Below, piece after piece: positions 26,401 through 33,460 of a DNA stretch of 64,000 bases; within the stretch, counting starts at the first letter, position 1, and every line of letters begins with the position of its first letter. Under the pieces are notes generated by a model that saw only the letters and a list, made by a program, of their open reading frames with translations, searched no databases and was not told the DNA's origin. The position numbers and the translations under genes are program-made. Origin of the DNA: Arthrobacter sulfonylureivorans (GTDB lineage: Bacteria > Actinomycetota > Actinomycetes > Actinomycetales > Micrococcaceae); assembly GCA_004000035.1 (NCBI GenBank), contig RJAE01000005.1, positions 186,001 to 250,000 of the forward strand. The letters are read 5' to 3'.

Positions 26401-27198
26401 TCACACGAAGATGAAGTTCCAGGTGCCGGCGGCTACAGCGGCCGCGGCCGCCGCACCGGCGATCAGCACGCCGCCCAGCAGCACCCAGACGTCCACCGTG
26501 CTGTAGGTGGACTCACGCGCCCAAGTCCGCCGACCTGCACCAAAACCGCGCGCCTCCATGGCAACCGCCAACCGGGTGGCCCGCCGGATGGCCTGCACGA
26601 TCAGCCCGAACGCCTGGCCCACGAACGCGCCGGCCTTGGCGATAGGCCGGTTCTCGGCACCGACACCACGGGCGCGGCGGGCCAGGCCCAGCGTGCGCCA
26701 TTCCTCCACTAACAGCCCGACCAACCGCATGGCGGCCAGCGCCCCCAGGACGAAGCGGTGCGGCAGCTTTAGTTTCTGCGCCAGCGCGTCGGCCAAGTCG
26801 GTGGGGTCGGTGGTCAGCAGCAGGAAAATGCCCGGCAGGGCGACGGCGAGCGAACGCAGGCCGATGGCGATCCCGCCGGCCACCGAATCCTCGGTGAACA
26901 CCACCGGACCCAGCTGGAACAGCACGGCTCCGGTCTTCTCCGCCAACAGCGCCGTGGCCCAGGCCCCGGTGGCCGCCGCCGCCAGCAGGGGCCAGCCGCG
27001 CTTGAAAAGCAGCCACGGGTTCACGCCCAGCACGGGCATCAGCAGCAACTCGGCCGCGAGCACTACCGACGCGCTGACCCAGTCCACGCTGAGCATGACC
27101 ACCACGGTGATCACGGCGGCGGCCGCCAGTTTGGACACCGGGTTGGCGCGGCTGAACGGCGAAGCGGTGAGCCGCGGAGTCATCAGATCCACGCTCAT
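26401..27198 (-). CDS. ECF transporter T component (YkoC-like)
   Basis: A 265-residue transmembrane coupling protein (EcfT/CbiQ family) with about five hydrophobic segments. Family motifs appear near the end of the hydrophobic core as RRARGVGAENRP, the A-R-G coupling helix region, and AMEARGFGAGRRTW; these A-x-x-x-R-G helices contact the ATPases. It joins the S and A subunits of the transporter encoded just upstream. It overlaps the ATPase gene by 4 bp and is last in the operon. Confidence 0.9.
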   Translation of the reverse strand: MSVDLMTPRLTASPFSRANPVSKLAAAAVITVVVMLSVDWVSASVVLAAELLLMPVLGVNPWLLFKRGWPLLAAAATGAWATALLAEKTGAVLFQLGPVVFTEDSVAGGIAIGLRSLAVALPGIFLLLTTDPTDLADALAQKLKLPHRFVLGALAAMRLVGLLVEEWRTLGLARRARGVGAENRPIAKAGAFVGQAFGLIVQAIRRATRLAVAMEARGFGAGRRTWARESTYSTVDVWVLLGGVLIAGAAAAAAVAAGTWNFIFV

Positions 27199-28712
27199 GC
27201 TGCCCTCCTCAGCGTCTGGACCGGCTGGACTCCGCCGCCGGCCACGCGCACGGCGGCACCGCCGAGCGCTGCCGTGAAATCCGCGTCGTGCGTCACCGAT
27301 ACCACGCTCTTGCCGTCGGCCACCAACTCGGCCAGCAGGGTGACCAGTTCCGCCCAGGTGTTGGCGTCCTGCCCGAAGGTCGGCTCGTCCAGCATCAAGA
27401 TGTCCGGGCCGGTGGCCAGCATGGTGGCCACCGAGAGCCGGCGCTTCTCGCCGCCGGACAGGGTAAAGGGATTGGCCTGCAGCAGCCGGGTCAACCGGAG
27501 CCGTTCGGCGATGGTATCCACTCGCTGCCGGACCACTGCCTCGGGCAGCTTCGCCACCCGCCGCGGGCCGAACTCCAGCTCATCGAGCACCGTGCTGGTC
27601 AGGAACTGATGTTCCGGTTCCTGGAACACGCTGCCAATCCGGGCCACCAACTGGGCGGACTTCCATTTCACCGGGGACTGCGCCGCGCCACGGTGCAGCG
27701 CCGGGGTGGCGGTCAGCTCCCCCCGGCTGGGCGCCAGCAGACCGCCCAGCGTGAGTGCCAGCGTCGACTTGCCGGCGCCGTTCGGGCCGGTGATGCTCAG
27801 GGCCTGTCCGCTGAGCAGGTCCACGTCCACGCCGCGGAGCACCGGCCCGGTCTTCCGGCTCCGGGCCACGTCCAACCCCATCGCCTGCAGCAACGGTCCG
27901 CCGGGTGCCCGAGCGGCGGGCAGCTTCAGCCGGGGAGTGTGTCCAGGGACCCAGACGCCGGCCTCCACCAACCGGGCGCGGGTGGCGCGTTCGGCCAGCA
28001 CTTTGGCCGGCGGGCCGTCTGCCAGCACGCCGCCTCCGGCCGCCAGCACGATCACCCGGTCCACCACGTCCGCCCAGACGGCCACCCGGTGCTCCACCAC
28101 CATCAAGGTGGCGCCGGTGCGGTCCAGCACCCGGGCCACGGCGTCGCGCACTTCCTGCACGCCCTCCGGATCCAGATTCGCGGTCGGCTCGTCCAGCAGC
28201 AGCAGTCCCGGCCGCATGGCCAGCACCGAGGCCAGCGCCAGCCGCTGTTTCTGGCCGCCTGACAAGGCCGCGGTGGGATGGTCCAGCGGCACGTCCAGGC
28301 CAACATCGGCCAGGGATTCGCGGACCCGGTTCCAGATCTCTGCGCGCGGTACGGACAGGTTCTCCGCCCCAAAGGCCACCTCGTCGCCCACGCGGGCCAG
28401 CACCAGCTGGCTTTCCGGGTCCTGCAGCACCAGCCCGGCCCGGCCGCGGGCATCCGAGGGACGCAGCCCGGCCACGGTAAGCCGCCCGGCTTCCTCGCCC
28501 TCCCCGTCGTCGCCCAGCACGCCGGCCATGGCGTGCAGCAGCGTGGACTTCCCGGCGCCTGAAGCGCCCAGCAACAAGACCCGTTCCCCGGGTGCAATGC
28601 TGAAGCTGGCCCCGCTGACCGCGGGGTCCTTGCGGCCGGCATGGCGCCAGCCCCACCCCTCGGCGAGGACCGGCACCGGGCCGGGCACCGCCGTCGTAAT
28701 CTGCAGTCCCAT
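27195..28712 (-). CDS. ECF transporter ATPase, two fused ABC domains (YkoD-like)
   Basis: A 505-residue protein of two ABC ATPase domains, as in YkoD. Domain 1 (about 18-240) has Walker A GASGAGKST, ALSGGQKQRLALA signature and LLLDEPTANLDPEG; domain 2 (about 280-500) has GPNGAGKST, TLSGGEKRRLSVATMLA and ILMLDEPTFGQD. It powers uptake through the membrane T component. It sits between the S-component gene (6-bp gap) and the T-component gene (4-bp overlap), giving a one-transcript S-A-T module downstream of a TPP riboswitch. Confidence 0.95.
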   Translation of the reverse strand: MGLQITTAVPGPVPVLAEGWGWRHAGRKDPAVSGASFSIAPGERVLLLGASGAGKSTLLHAMAGVLGDDGEGEEAGRLTVAGLRPSDARGRAGLVLQDPESQLVLARVGDEVAFGAENLSVPRAEIWNRVRESLADVGLDVPLDHPTAALSGGQKQRLALASVLAMRPGLLLLDEPTANLDPEGVQEVRDAVARVLDRTGATLMVVEHRVAVWADVVDRVIVLAAGGGVLADGPPAKVLAERATRARLVEAGVWVPGHTPRLKLPAARAPGGPLLQAMGLDVARSRKTGPVLRGVDVDLLSGQALSITGPNGAGKSTLALTLGGLLAPSRGELTATPALHRGAAQSPVKWKSAQLVARIGSVFQEPEHQFLTSTVLDELEFGPRRVAKLPEAVVRQRVDTIAERLRLTRLLQANPFTLSGGEKRRLSVATMLATGPDILMLDEPTFGQDANTWAELVTLLAELVADGKSVVSVTHDADFTAALGGAAVRVAGGGVQPVQTLRRAA

Positions 28713-28718
28713 AACGGC

Positions 28719-29339
28719 TCAGACGTCTGCCGTGCGGCCCGCCGCGAAGGAGGACAATACGCCGGTCCTCGCCAGGCCCTTGACCGCCAGCCAGGGCAGC
28801 AGCCCGGCGATCACCATGCCGGATACGGCGGCGCAGACCACATAGGCCAACTGCCATTCGGGGGCCCAGAGCATGTTGTACAGGATGTTCTCGCTGATCG
28901 ACAGCGCCAGGCCAGCGCCGAGGCCGGCCAGCATCGCCACCATCACGTTGAACTTCCGGTACAGAAAGAGCAGGAAGATGACTTCGGCGCCCAAGCCTTG
29001 GATCAGGCCGGACACCAGCACGCTCATGCCGAAGCTGGTGCCCAGCAGGCCGGAGACGATGGCCGCCAGCATCTCGCAGTAGATCGCGGCGCCGGGCTTG
29101 CGGATGATCAGCCCGCCCAGCACGCCGGCCATCAACCAGCCGCCGGTGTAGAGGCCGGCAGCGGGCGGGAAGGCAACGGTGAGGCCCTCAATCAGCGGCC
29201 AAGCCGCCGACCAGGCCCAGAAGATGACGCCGACGGCCACGGCCACCACCGAGGCGACGACGATGTCCACCACCCGCCAGCCGTAGCGCTGCTTGCGCGC
29301 GGGAGTGGGCGTGGTCGGTGCATTCGAAACGGTACTCAT
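28719..29339 (-). CDS. ECF transporter substrate-binding S component (YkoE-like)
   Basis: A 206-residue membrane S component, about six transmembrane segments, matching the YkoE family (WRVVDIVVASVVAVAVGVIFWAW and AGLYTGGWLMAGVLGGLIIRKPGAA). YkoE is tied to uptake of the thiamine precursor hydroxymethylpyrimidine or thiamine. That assignment is strengthened by a TPP riboswitch in the leader. The ATG at 29339 is preceded by AGGAGG; the 38 extra codons upstream lie within the riboswitch region and are not coding. Confidence 0.92.
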   Translation of the reverse strand: MSTVSNAPTTPTPARKQRYGWRVVDIVVASVVAVAVGVIFWAWSAAWPLIEGLTVAFPPAAGLYTGGWLMAGVLGGLIIRKPGAAIYCEMLAAIVSGLLGTSFGMSVLVSGLIQGLGAEVIFLLFLYRKFNVMVAMLAGLGAGLALSISENILYNMLWAPEWQLAYVVCAAVSGMVIAGLLPWLAVKGLARTGVLSSFAAGRTADV

Positions 29340-29344
29340 GGAAT

Positions 29345-29362
29345 CCTCCTGGGTGCAGGAGG
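29345..29362 (-). promoter_or_regulatory. Shine-Dalgarno-sequestering hairpin
   Basis: On the minus strand CCTCCTG-CACC-CAGGAGG forms a 7-bp stem and 4-base loop in which the distal arm is the ribosome-binding site of the YkoE-like gene. It is the likely expression platform of the riboswitch just upstream. Confidence 0.7.
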
Positions 29363-29395
29363 GGAGGGCGGCCGTGTGGCACAACCCCGAGAACT

Positions 29396-29510
29396 CGACT
29401 CCCTTCGCCGGTACTAACCGGAGCAGGTTCGAGGGTCTGCGGTCTTTCCGCACTCTCAGCGTCCCTCCCGGTGTCCGGCGTGTGCCGGTCGGTCGGACGC
29501 TCCCCTGTCG
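29396..29510 (-). promoter_or_regulatory. TPP riboswitch (THI element)
   Basis: Transcribed on the minus strand, the leader contains the conserved THI-box elements CTGAGA (29454-29459), ACCCTCGAACCTG, CCGGTTAGTACCGGCGAAGGGA, and closing P1 arms CGAC/GTCG. It precedes the YkoE-YkoD-YkoC transporter genes. TPP binding should shut down expression, here by sequestering the ribosome site. Confidence 0.96.
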
Positions 29511-29685
29511 TTATTGGTGCTGTCTAGCAGCACGCACCAGTCTACACTCGCCCGGCTTCGCGGGCCCATTCGGCCACCAGCCGTTGGAGAATGCACGACG
29601 GCGCCGGGATGGGCGGGTGCGGGCAGTAGGCTGGGAGCGGCAGAGCTGATGACAAGGGGACGCGGCGCCCCGGTAAGGAGCAGGC

Positions 29686-29946
29686 ATGACCGTTGTATTA
29701 AAGCTCTTGGGCACCCTGGTGAGTCTTGGTGCGGGTTTAGCAGCCACCCACCTGCTGGGCTACGTGTGGAAGATGGTCACCGGCCGTGACGCACCCCAGG
29801 CCGACGATGACCTGGAGAACAGCGTTGCTTCTGCTCTGGTTTTCGCGGTGGTGTCCGGCACGGTTGGCCGGGTGATCCAGGTACTGCTCAAGCGGGCCAC
29901 CGCCAAGGCAGTCCTGCACTACGAGAAGACCCCGGAAATCGTCTAA
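29686..29946 (+). CDS. DUF4235 small membrane protein
   Basis: An 86-residue protein of the actinobacterial DUF4235 family: LGTLVSLGAGLAATHLLGYVWKMVTGRDAP, then ENSVASALVFAVVSGTVGRVIQVLLKRATAKA. Two hydrophobic segments (about 5-27 and 48-66) suggest a small membrane protein. No function is established. An AAGGAG site lies 7 bases before the ATG. A GC-rich hairpin follows the gene and is shared with the convergent mrp operon. Confidence 0.88.
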   Translation: MTVVLKLLGTLVSLGAGLAATHLLGYVWKMVTGRDAPQADDDLENSVASALVFAVVSGTVGRVIQVLLKRATAKAVLHYEKTPEIV

Positions 29947-29964
29947 GCGGCACGTTCGAGGGGC

Positions 29965-30007
29965 GCGCTGGCGGGGGGCGTGGCTGCGGCCCGCCCCCCG
30001 CTAGCGC
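29965..30007. terminator. Bidirectional hairpin between DUF4235 gene and mrp operon
   Basis: A 16-bp GC-rich stem (29965-29980 with 29992-30007, one G-T mismatch in DNA) and an 11-base loop, lying immediately after the mnhG stop. No clear U-tract follows, so termination strength is uncertain. Confidence 0.65.
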
Positions 30008-30009
30008 CG

Positions 30010-30540
30010 CTAGTCCTTGCGTGTCCCGGTAGCGTCCTGGTCGTTTCGGACCGGACCAGCCGCAGTTGCAGCGGCGTCGGCCTCCGCAGCTTCGATTTCG
30101 GCAGCTTCGATTTCGACAGCCTCGACGTCACCGGCGTCGAAGTCACCCGCGGTGACGTCACCGGCGTCGATCTCCGCTTCGGGCTCTTCTTCGGCCGCCG
30201 CTTCCACCACCGCGTCGAGGTCGTCCACGCTGAGGATTTCCCGGCGCAAATGTTTGGTCCGGTATCCGGCGCGGCCCACCATATGTGCCGAGACCGGCAC
30301 GGTGAGCAGTTGGAACAGCCACGCGATGAGCAGCAACGGCACGGCCGCCCAACTGCCCAGCTGCAGCCCCAAGCCAGTCAGCAGCAGCAGCAAGCCGAAC
30401 ACCTGCGGCTTCGTGGCGGCGTGCATACGGGAGAGCAGGTCCGGGAACCGCAGCAGGCCGATGCCCGCGGCCAGGGACATCAGCGCGCCGGTGATCAAGC
30501 AAACGGCGGTGACGATGTCGAGGATCAGGTCAGTGTTCAC
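30010..30540 (-). CDS. mnhG: Mrp Na+/H+ antiporter subunit G, with long acidic tail
   Basis: Subunit G of the multi-subunit Mrp cation/proton antiporter. The first ~100 residues are the MnhG/PhaG domain (DIVTAVCLITGALMSLAAGIGLLRFPDLLSRMHAATKPQVFGLLLLL, about 5-50) with three transmembrane helices. The remaining ~75 residues form an acidic Ala/Glu/Asp-rich repeat tail (DAGDVTAGDFDAGDVEAVEI and EAAEIEAAEADAAA) not usual in MnhG, normally ~110-125 residues. The GTG at 30538-30540 is chosen because the domain begins there; it overlaps mnhF by 11 bp. Confidence 0.93.
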   Translation of the reverse strand: MNTDLILDIVTAVCLITGALMSLAAGIGLLRFPDLLSRMHAATKPQVFGLLLLLTGLGLQLGSWAAVPLLLIAWLFQLLTVPVSAHMVGRAGYRTKHLRREILSVDDLDAVVEAAAEEEPEAEIDAGDVTAGDFDAGDVEAVEIEAAEIEAAEADAAATAAGPVRNDQDATGTRKD

Positions 30541-30808
30541 GCGGCCGCCCGTCTGTGACGAACCGGGCCACGGCAACCGAGCCGATGAAACCGACCAGGC
30601 AGATCACCACCACCAGCGTCAGATTGTTCATGTGGCCACCGGCGGCCATGTCCACAATCAGTCCGGCGCAGACAACCGCCAGCAGCACGTCGATGGCCAG
30701 CAACCGGTCCAAGAGGGACGGCCCGCGAGCCAGGCGGACCAGCGCCAGCACCGCGGCCAGGGCCAGGACTGCGCTGACGATGATTTGGGCAACAGCCATG
30801 ACTTCCAC
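30530..30808 (-). CDS. mnhF: Mrp antiporter subunit F
   Basis: A 92-residue subunit with three transmembrane helices of the MnhF/PhaF family: VLALVRLARGPSLLDRLLAIDVLLAVVCAGLIVD and LTLVVVICLVGFIGSVAVARFVTDG, with the conserved R-x-x-x-G-P-S-x-x-D-R pattern. It functions in the Mrp complex in the cytoplasmic membrane. The GTG at 30806-30808 follows a GAGGAGGG site about 12 bases upstream; an ATG three codons later is possible. Confidence 0.94.
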   Translation of the reverse strand: MEVMAVAQIIVSAVLALAAVLALVRLARGPSLLDRLLAIDVLLAVVCAGLIVDMAAGGHMNNLTLVVVICLVGFIGSVAVARFVTDGRPREH

Positions 30809-30810
30809 GT

Positions 30811-31371
30811 TTACGCTGCCCCTCCTCTGCCGCTACCTTCAGCTTTGACCAGTTCCAGTTCTTCCTTGGACCCCATCACCCTGATCAGGCCCGCCTCGAT
30901 CTTCCGCACTTCCGCCTCAAAGTCCTCGGCGGCTTCCCTGGTTGCCACGTCGATCACGTGCAGGTAGAGCGTGGACGTGGACCGGTCCACATCCACCACG
31001 AAGCTGCCCGGGATCAACGAGATGGCATGCCCGGTGGCCGTCACCAACAGGTCCGAGTGGCTTCGCAGGTGCACCGCCACCACCGCGTTGCGCAGCTTCG
31101 GACCGGCGGTCAGGGCGAGCCAGAGGACTTCGAAGCTCGCTACGGCCACTTTCCAGACGAAGGTCGCGGCGAAGACCACCGCCGCCAGTGGATTGAAGCG
31201 CCCGCTGAGTTCGACCGGCGGCAGATAGAACAGGTTCACGATGACCAGCGCGATCAGCAACCCGAAGATCAGGTTGCCGGCGCTGAAATCCTGCCACAGG
31301 GCTCCCCAGAGGAAGACCAGCCAAGCCAGCAGGGGCAGCTCGACCCAGATGGAGATGCGCGGTTTCCTCAT
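30811..31371 (-). CDS. mnhE: Mrp antiporter subunit E
   Basis: A 186-residue subunit E. Recognised by ISIWVELPLLAWLVFLWGALWQDFSAGNLIFGLLIALVIV in the N-terminal helices and SLIPGSFVVDVDRSTSTLYLHVID in the cytoplasmic domain, the MnhE signature. It is one of the smaller Mrp subunits with about two to three helices and a soluble C-terminal half. It overlaps mnhD by 4 bp and ends 2 bp before mnhF. Confidence 0.95.
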   Translation of the reverse strand: MRKPRISIWVELPLLAWLVFLWGALWQDFSAGNLIFGLLIALVIVNLFYLPPVELSGRFNPLAAVVFAATFVWKVAVASFEVLWLALTAGPKLRNAVVAVHLRSHSDLLVTATGHAISLIPGSFVVDVDRSTSTLYLHVIDVATREAAEDFEAEVRKIEAGLIRVMGSKEELELVKAEGSGRGGAA

Positions 31372-32990
31372 GGGGCAACCCCCTGCATCGCGCCTTCACC
31401 CAGGACCGCCTCGATGTACGGCGTGCGTTGCAGCATCTCCCGCGCCGCCTGGTCGCTCAGCTCGAAGAGCGGTCCGGCGAACACCGTCAGGGCAACGCCC
31501 ATCACCACCAGACCGATCGTCGGCCAGACCATCGGCATGGGCAGCAGTTGAACGATGCCCCGCCCGGTGAACCGCCCGTGCGGACGCTCCTCCACGTGGC
31601 GTGTGGTCCGAACCGCCGACCCGTCGGGCTTGGTGGCCACCAGGACCGGATCCGGGTGCTCGGCGTCTTCCGGGCGCCGCCAGAACACGCGGTTCCAGAC
31701 TCGGGCCAAGGCAAGCAGCGTCAGCAGCGACGTGATCATGCTGCCCGCCACCAGCACCCAGGCGATCGGACTGCCCAGGTCCACGCCTCCCTGCACCAAT
31801 CCGATCTTTCCCAGGAAGCCGGAGAACGGCGGGATCCCGGCCAGATTCATGGCCGGCACGAAGAACAGGATGGCCAGCATCGGCGACAGCTTGGCCAAAC
31901 CGCCCAGCCGGTCCATGTTGGTGGTGCCGCCGCGGCGTTCAATCAGGCCGGCCACCAGGAACAGGCTGGTCTGCACCGTGATGTGGTGCGCCACGTAATA
32001 GACAGCTGCGCCCAACCCCACTACCGAGGACATCGCCAAACCGAACACCATGTAGCCGATGTGGCTGACCAGCGTAAACGAGAGCATGCGCTTGATGTCG
32101 ATCTGCGCCACGGCACCCAGAATGCCGACCAACATGGTCAGCACGGCCACCACCATCAGGAACGTGTTCAGGCGGTCGCCCGGGAACAGCAGCGTCTCGG
32201 TCCGGATCAGGGCATAGACCCCGACCTTGGTCAGCAGGCCGGCGAACACCGCGGTGACCGGCGCCGGCGCCGTCGGGTAGGAGTCGGGCAGCCAGAAAGA
32301 CAGGGGGAAGACCGCCGCCTTGATGCCGAAGGCCACCAGCAGCATCAGGTGCAGCGTCATCTGCGTGGACGGATCCAACTCGCCGAGCTTGATCGCCAGA
32401 TCGGCCATGTTGATGGTTCCGGTCGCCGCGTAGATCATCGCGATGGACACAAGGAACAGCATCGAGGAGATGACGCTGACGACGACGTAGGTCACCCCTG
32501 CGCGGATGCGCGGGCTGGTGCCTCCCAGAGTCATCAGCACGTAGCTGGCCGTGAGCAGCATTTCGAAGCCCACATAGAGGTTGAACAGATCCCCGGTCAG
32601 GAAGGCGTTGGACACACCGGCCACCAGGATCAGGTAGGTCGGGTGGAAGATCGAAACCGGGCCCTCTTCGTCGCTGTCCGCCATGCCCTGGCCGGAGGCA
32701 TACAGCAGCACCGCCAAGCTGACGGCGGAGGAGACCACCAACATCAGTGCGGACAGCTCGTCGACCACCATGGTGATCCCGAAGGGCGGAATCCAGCCGC
32801 CGATATTCACGGCCTGGGCACCGTTGGCCCATGCCGAGGCCAGCATGACGACCTCCACCGCCAGCGTCACGGTCAGCGTGATGGCACCGGTACGGCGTTG
32901 CGCATTCGGATGGCGGATCAGCACGAACGCCAAGGCAGCGCCCAGCAGCGGCAGGACAACTGCCAGCGGAGCAATCTGTGCGGCGTTCAC
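31368..32990 (-). CDS. mnhD: Mrp antiporter subunit D
   Basis: A 540-residue subunit D homologous to the NuoM/NuoN proton-pumping subunits of complex I. Typical core helices appear as GGWIPPFGITMVVDELSALMLV, LYVGFEMLLTASYVLM, LMLLVAFGIKAAVFPLSFWLPDSYPTAPAPVTAVFAGLLTKVGVYALIR and SFTLVSHIGYMVFGLAMSSV. A lysine and glutamate in these helices are the expected proton-path residues. About 14 transmembrane segments are visible. It overlaps both neighbours by 4 bp. Confidence 0.97.
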   Translation of the reverse strand: MNAAQIAPLAVVLPLLGAALAFVLIRHPNAQRRTGAITLTVTLAVEVVMLASAWANGAQAVNIGGWIPPFGITMVVDELSALMLVVSSAVSLAVLLYASGQGMADSDEEGPVSIFHPTYLILVAGVSNAFLTGDLFNLYVGFEMLLTASYVLMTLGGTSPRIRAGVTYVVVSVISSMLFLVSIAMIYAATGTINMADLAIKLGELDPSTQMTLHLMLLVAFGIKAAVFPLSFWLPDSYPTAPAPVTAVFAGLLTKVGVYALIRTETLLFPGDRLNTFLMVVAVLTMLVGILGAVAQIDIKRMLSFTLVSHIGYMVFGLAMSSVVGLGAAVYYVAHHITVQTSLFLVAGLIERRGGTTNMDRLGGLAKLSPMLAILFFVPAMNLAGIPPFSGFLGKIGLVQGGVDLGSPIAWVLVAGSMITSLLTLLALARVWNRVFWRRPEDAEHPDPVLVATKPDGSAVRTTRHVEERPHGRFTGRGIVQLLPMPMVWPTIGLVVMGVALTVFAGPLFELSDQAAREMLQRTPYIEAVLGEGAMQGVAP

Positions 32991-33460
32991 TTCTCCCTCT
33001 CCGTCCGGGCCCTGTTGGTGGCAGGTGTTTCCTCCGCCTCGTCCGGCGGGACGAACTCGGTGGTTTCCGCCGGAATCTCGGCGTCGTCTTCGGCATCGAA
33101 GGTCGGCTGGTTGGCCACGCGGCGGTCTTCGATATCGTCCTGGACCTCGTCCTGCCGTCCCAGCACCCAGGAACGGTAAATGATGGCCAGCATGAACGCT
33201 GTGACCGCAAAGGAAATCACGATGGACGTGAGGATCAAGGCCTGCGGCAGCGGATCGCTGTAGGCCTCGGCGGGGACGCCAACGCCGAAAATCGGCGCTA
33301 GTCCCGCGGGCCCGCCCGTGCTGAGCAGCAACAGGTTGGCGCCGTTGGTGATCAGCATCAGGCCGAGCATCACACGGGTCAGGCTACGTTCCAGGATCAG
33401 GTAGACGCCCACTGCGAACAGCACGCCCATCACCAGTAGCAATGTCAGGTTGACCGTCAT
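32987..33460 (-). CDS. mnhC: Mrp antiporter subunit C
   Basis: A 157-residue subunit C, NuoK-like, with three transmembrane helices: LTLLLVMGVLFAVGVYLILERSLTRVMLGLMLITNGANLLLLS (about 4-46) and DPLPQALILTSIVISFAVTAFMLAIIYR. The last ~45 residues are charged and hydrophilic, ending in acidic and basic clusters. It overlaps mnhA and mnhD by 4 bp each. Confidence 0.95.
   Translation of the reverse strand: MTVNLTLLLVMGVLFAVGVYLILERSLTRVMLGLMLITNGANLLLLSTGGPAGLAPIFGVGVPAEAYSDPLPQALILTSIVISFAVTAFMLAIIYRSWVLGRQDEVQDDIEDRRVANQPTFDAEDDAEIPAETTEFVPPDEAEETPATNRARTEREK

Noticed and set aside
31428-33179. 583-codon frame opposite mnhD/mnhC
   Set aside because: Very His/Gln/Asp/Arg-rich antisense translation with no helices, while the other strand encodes clear transmembrane subunits.
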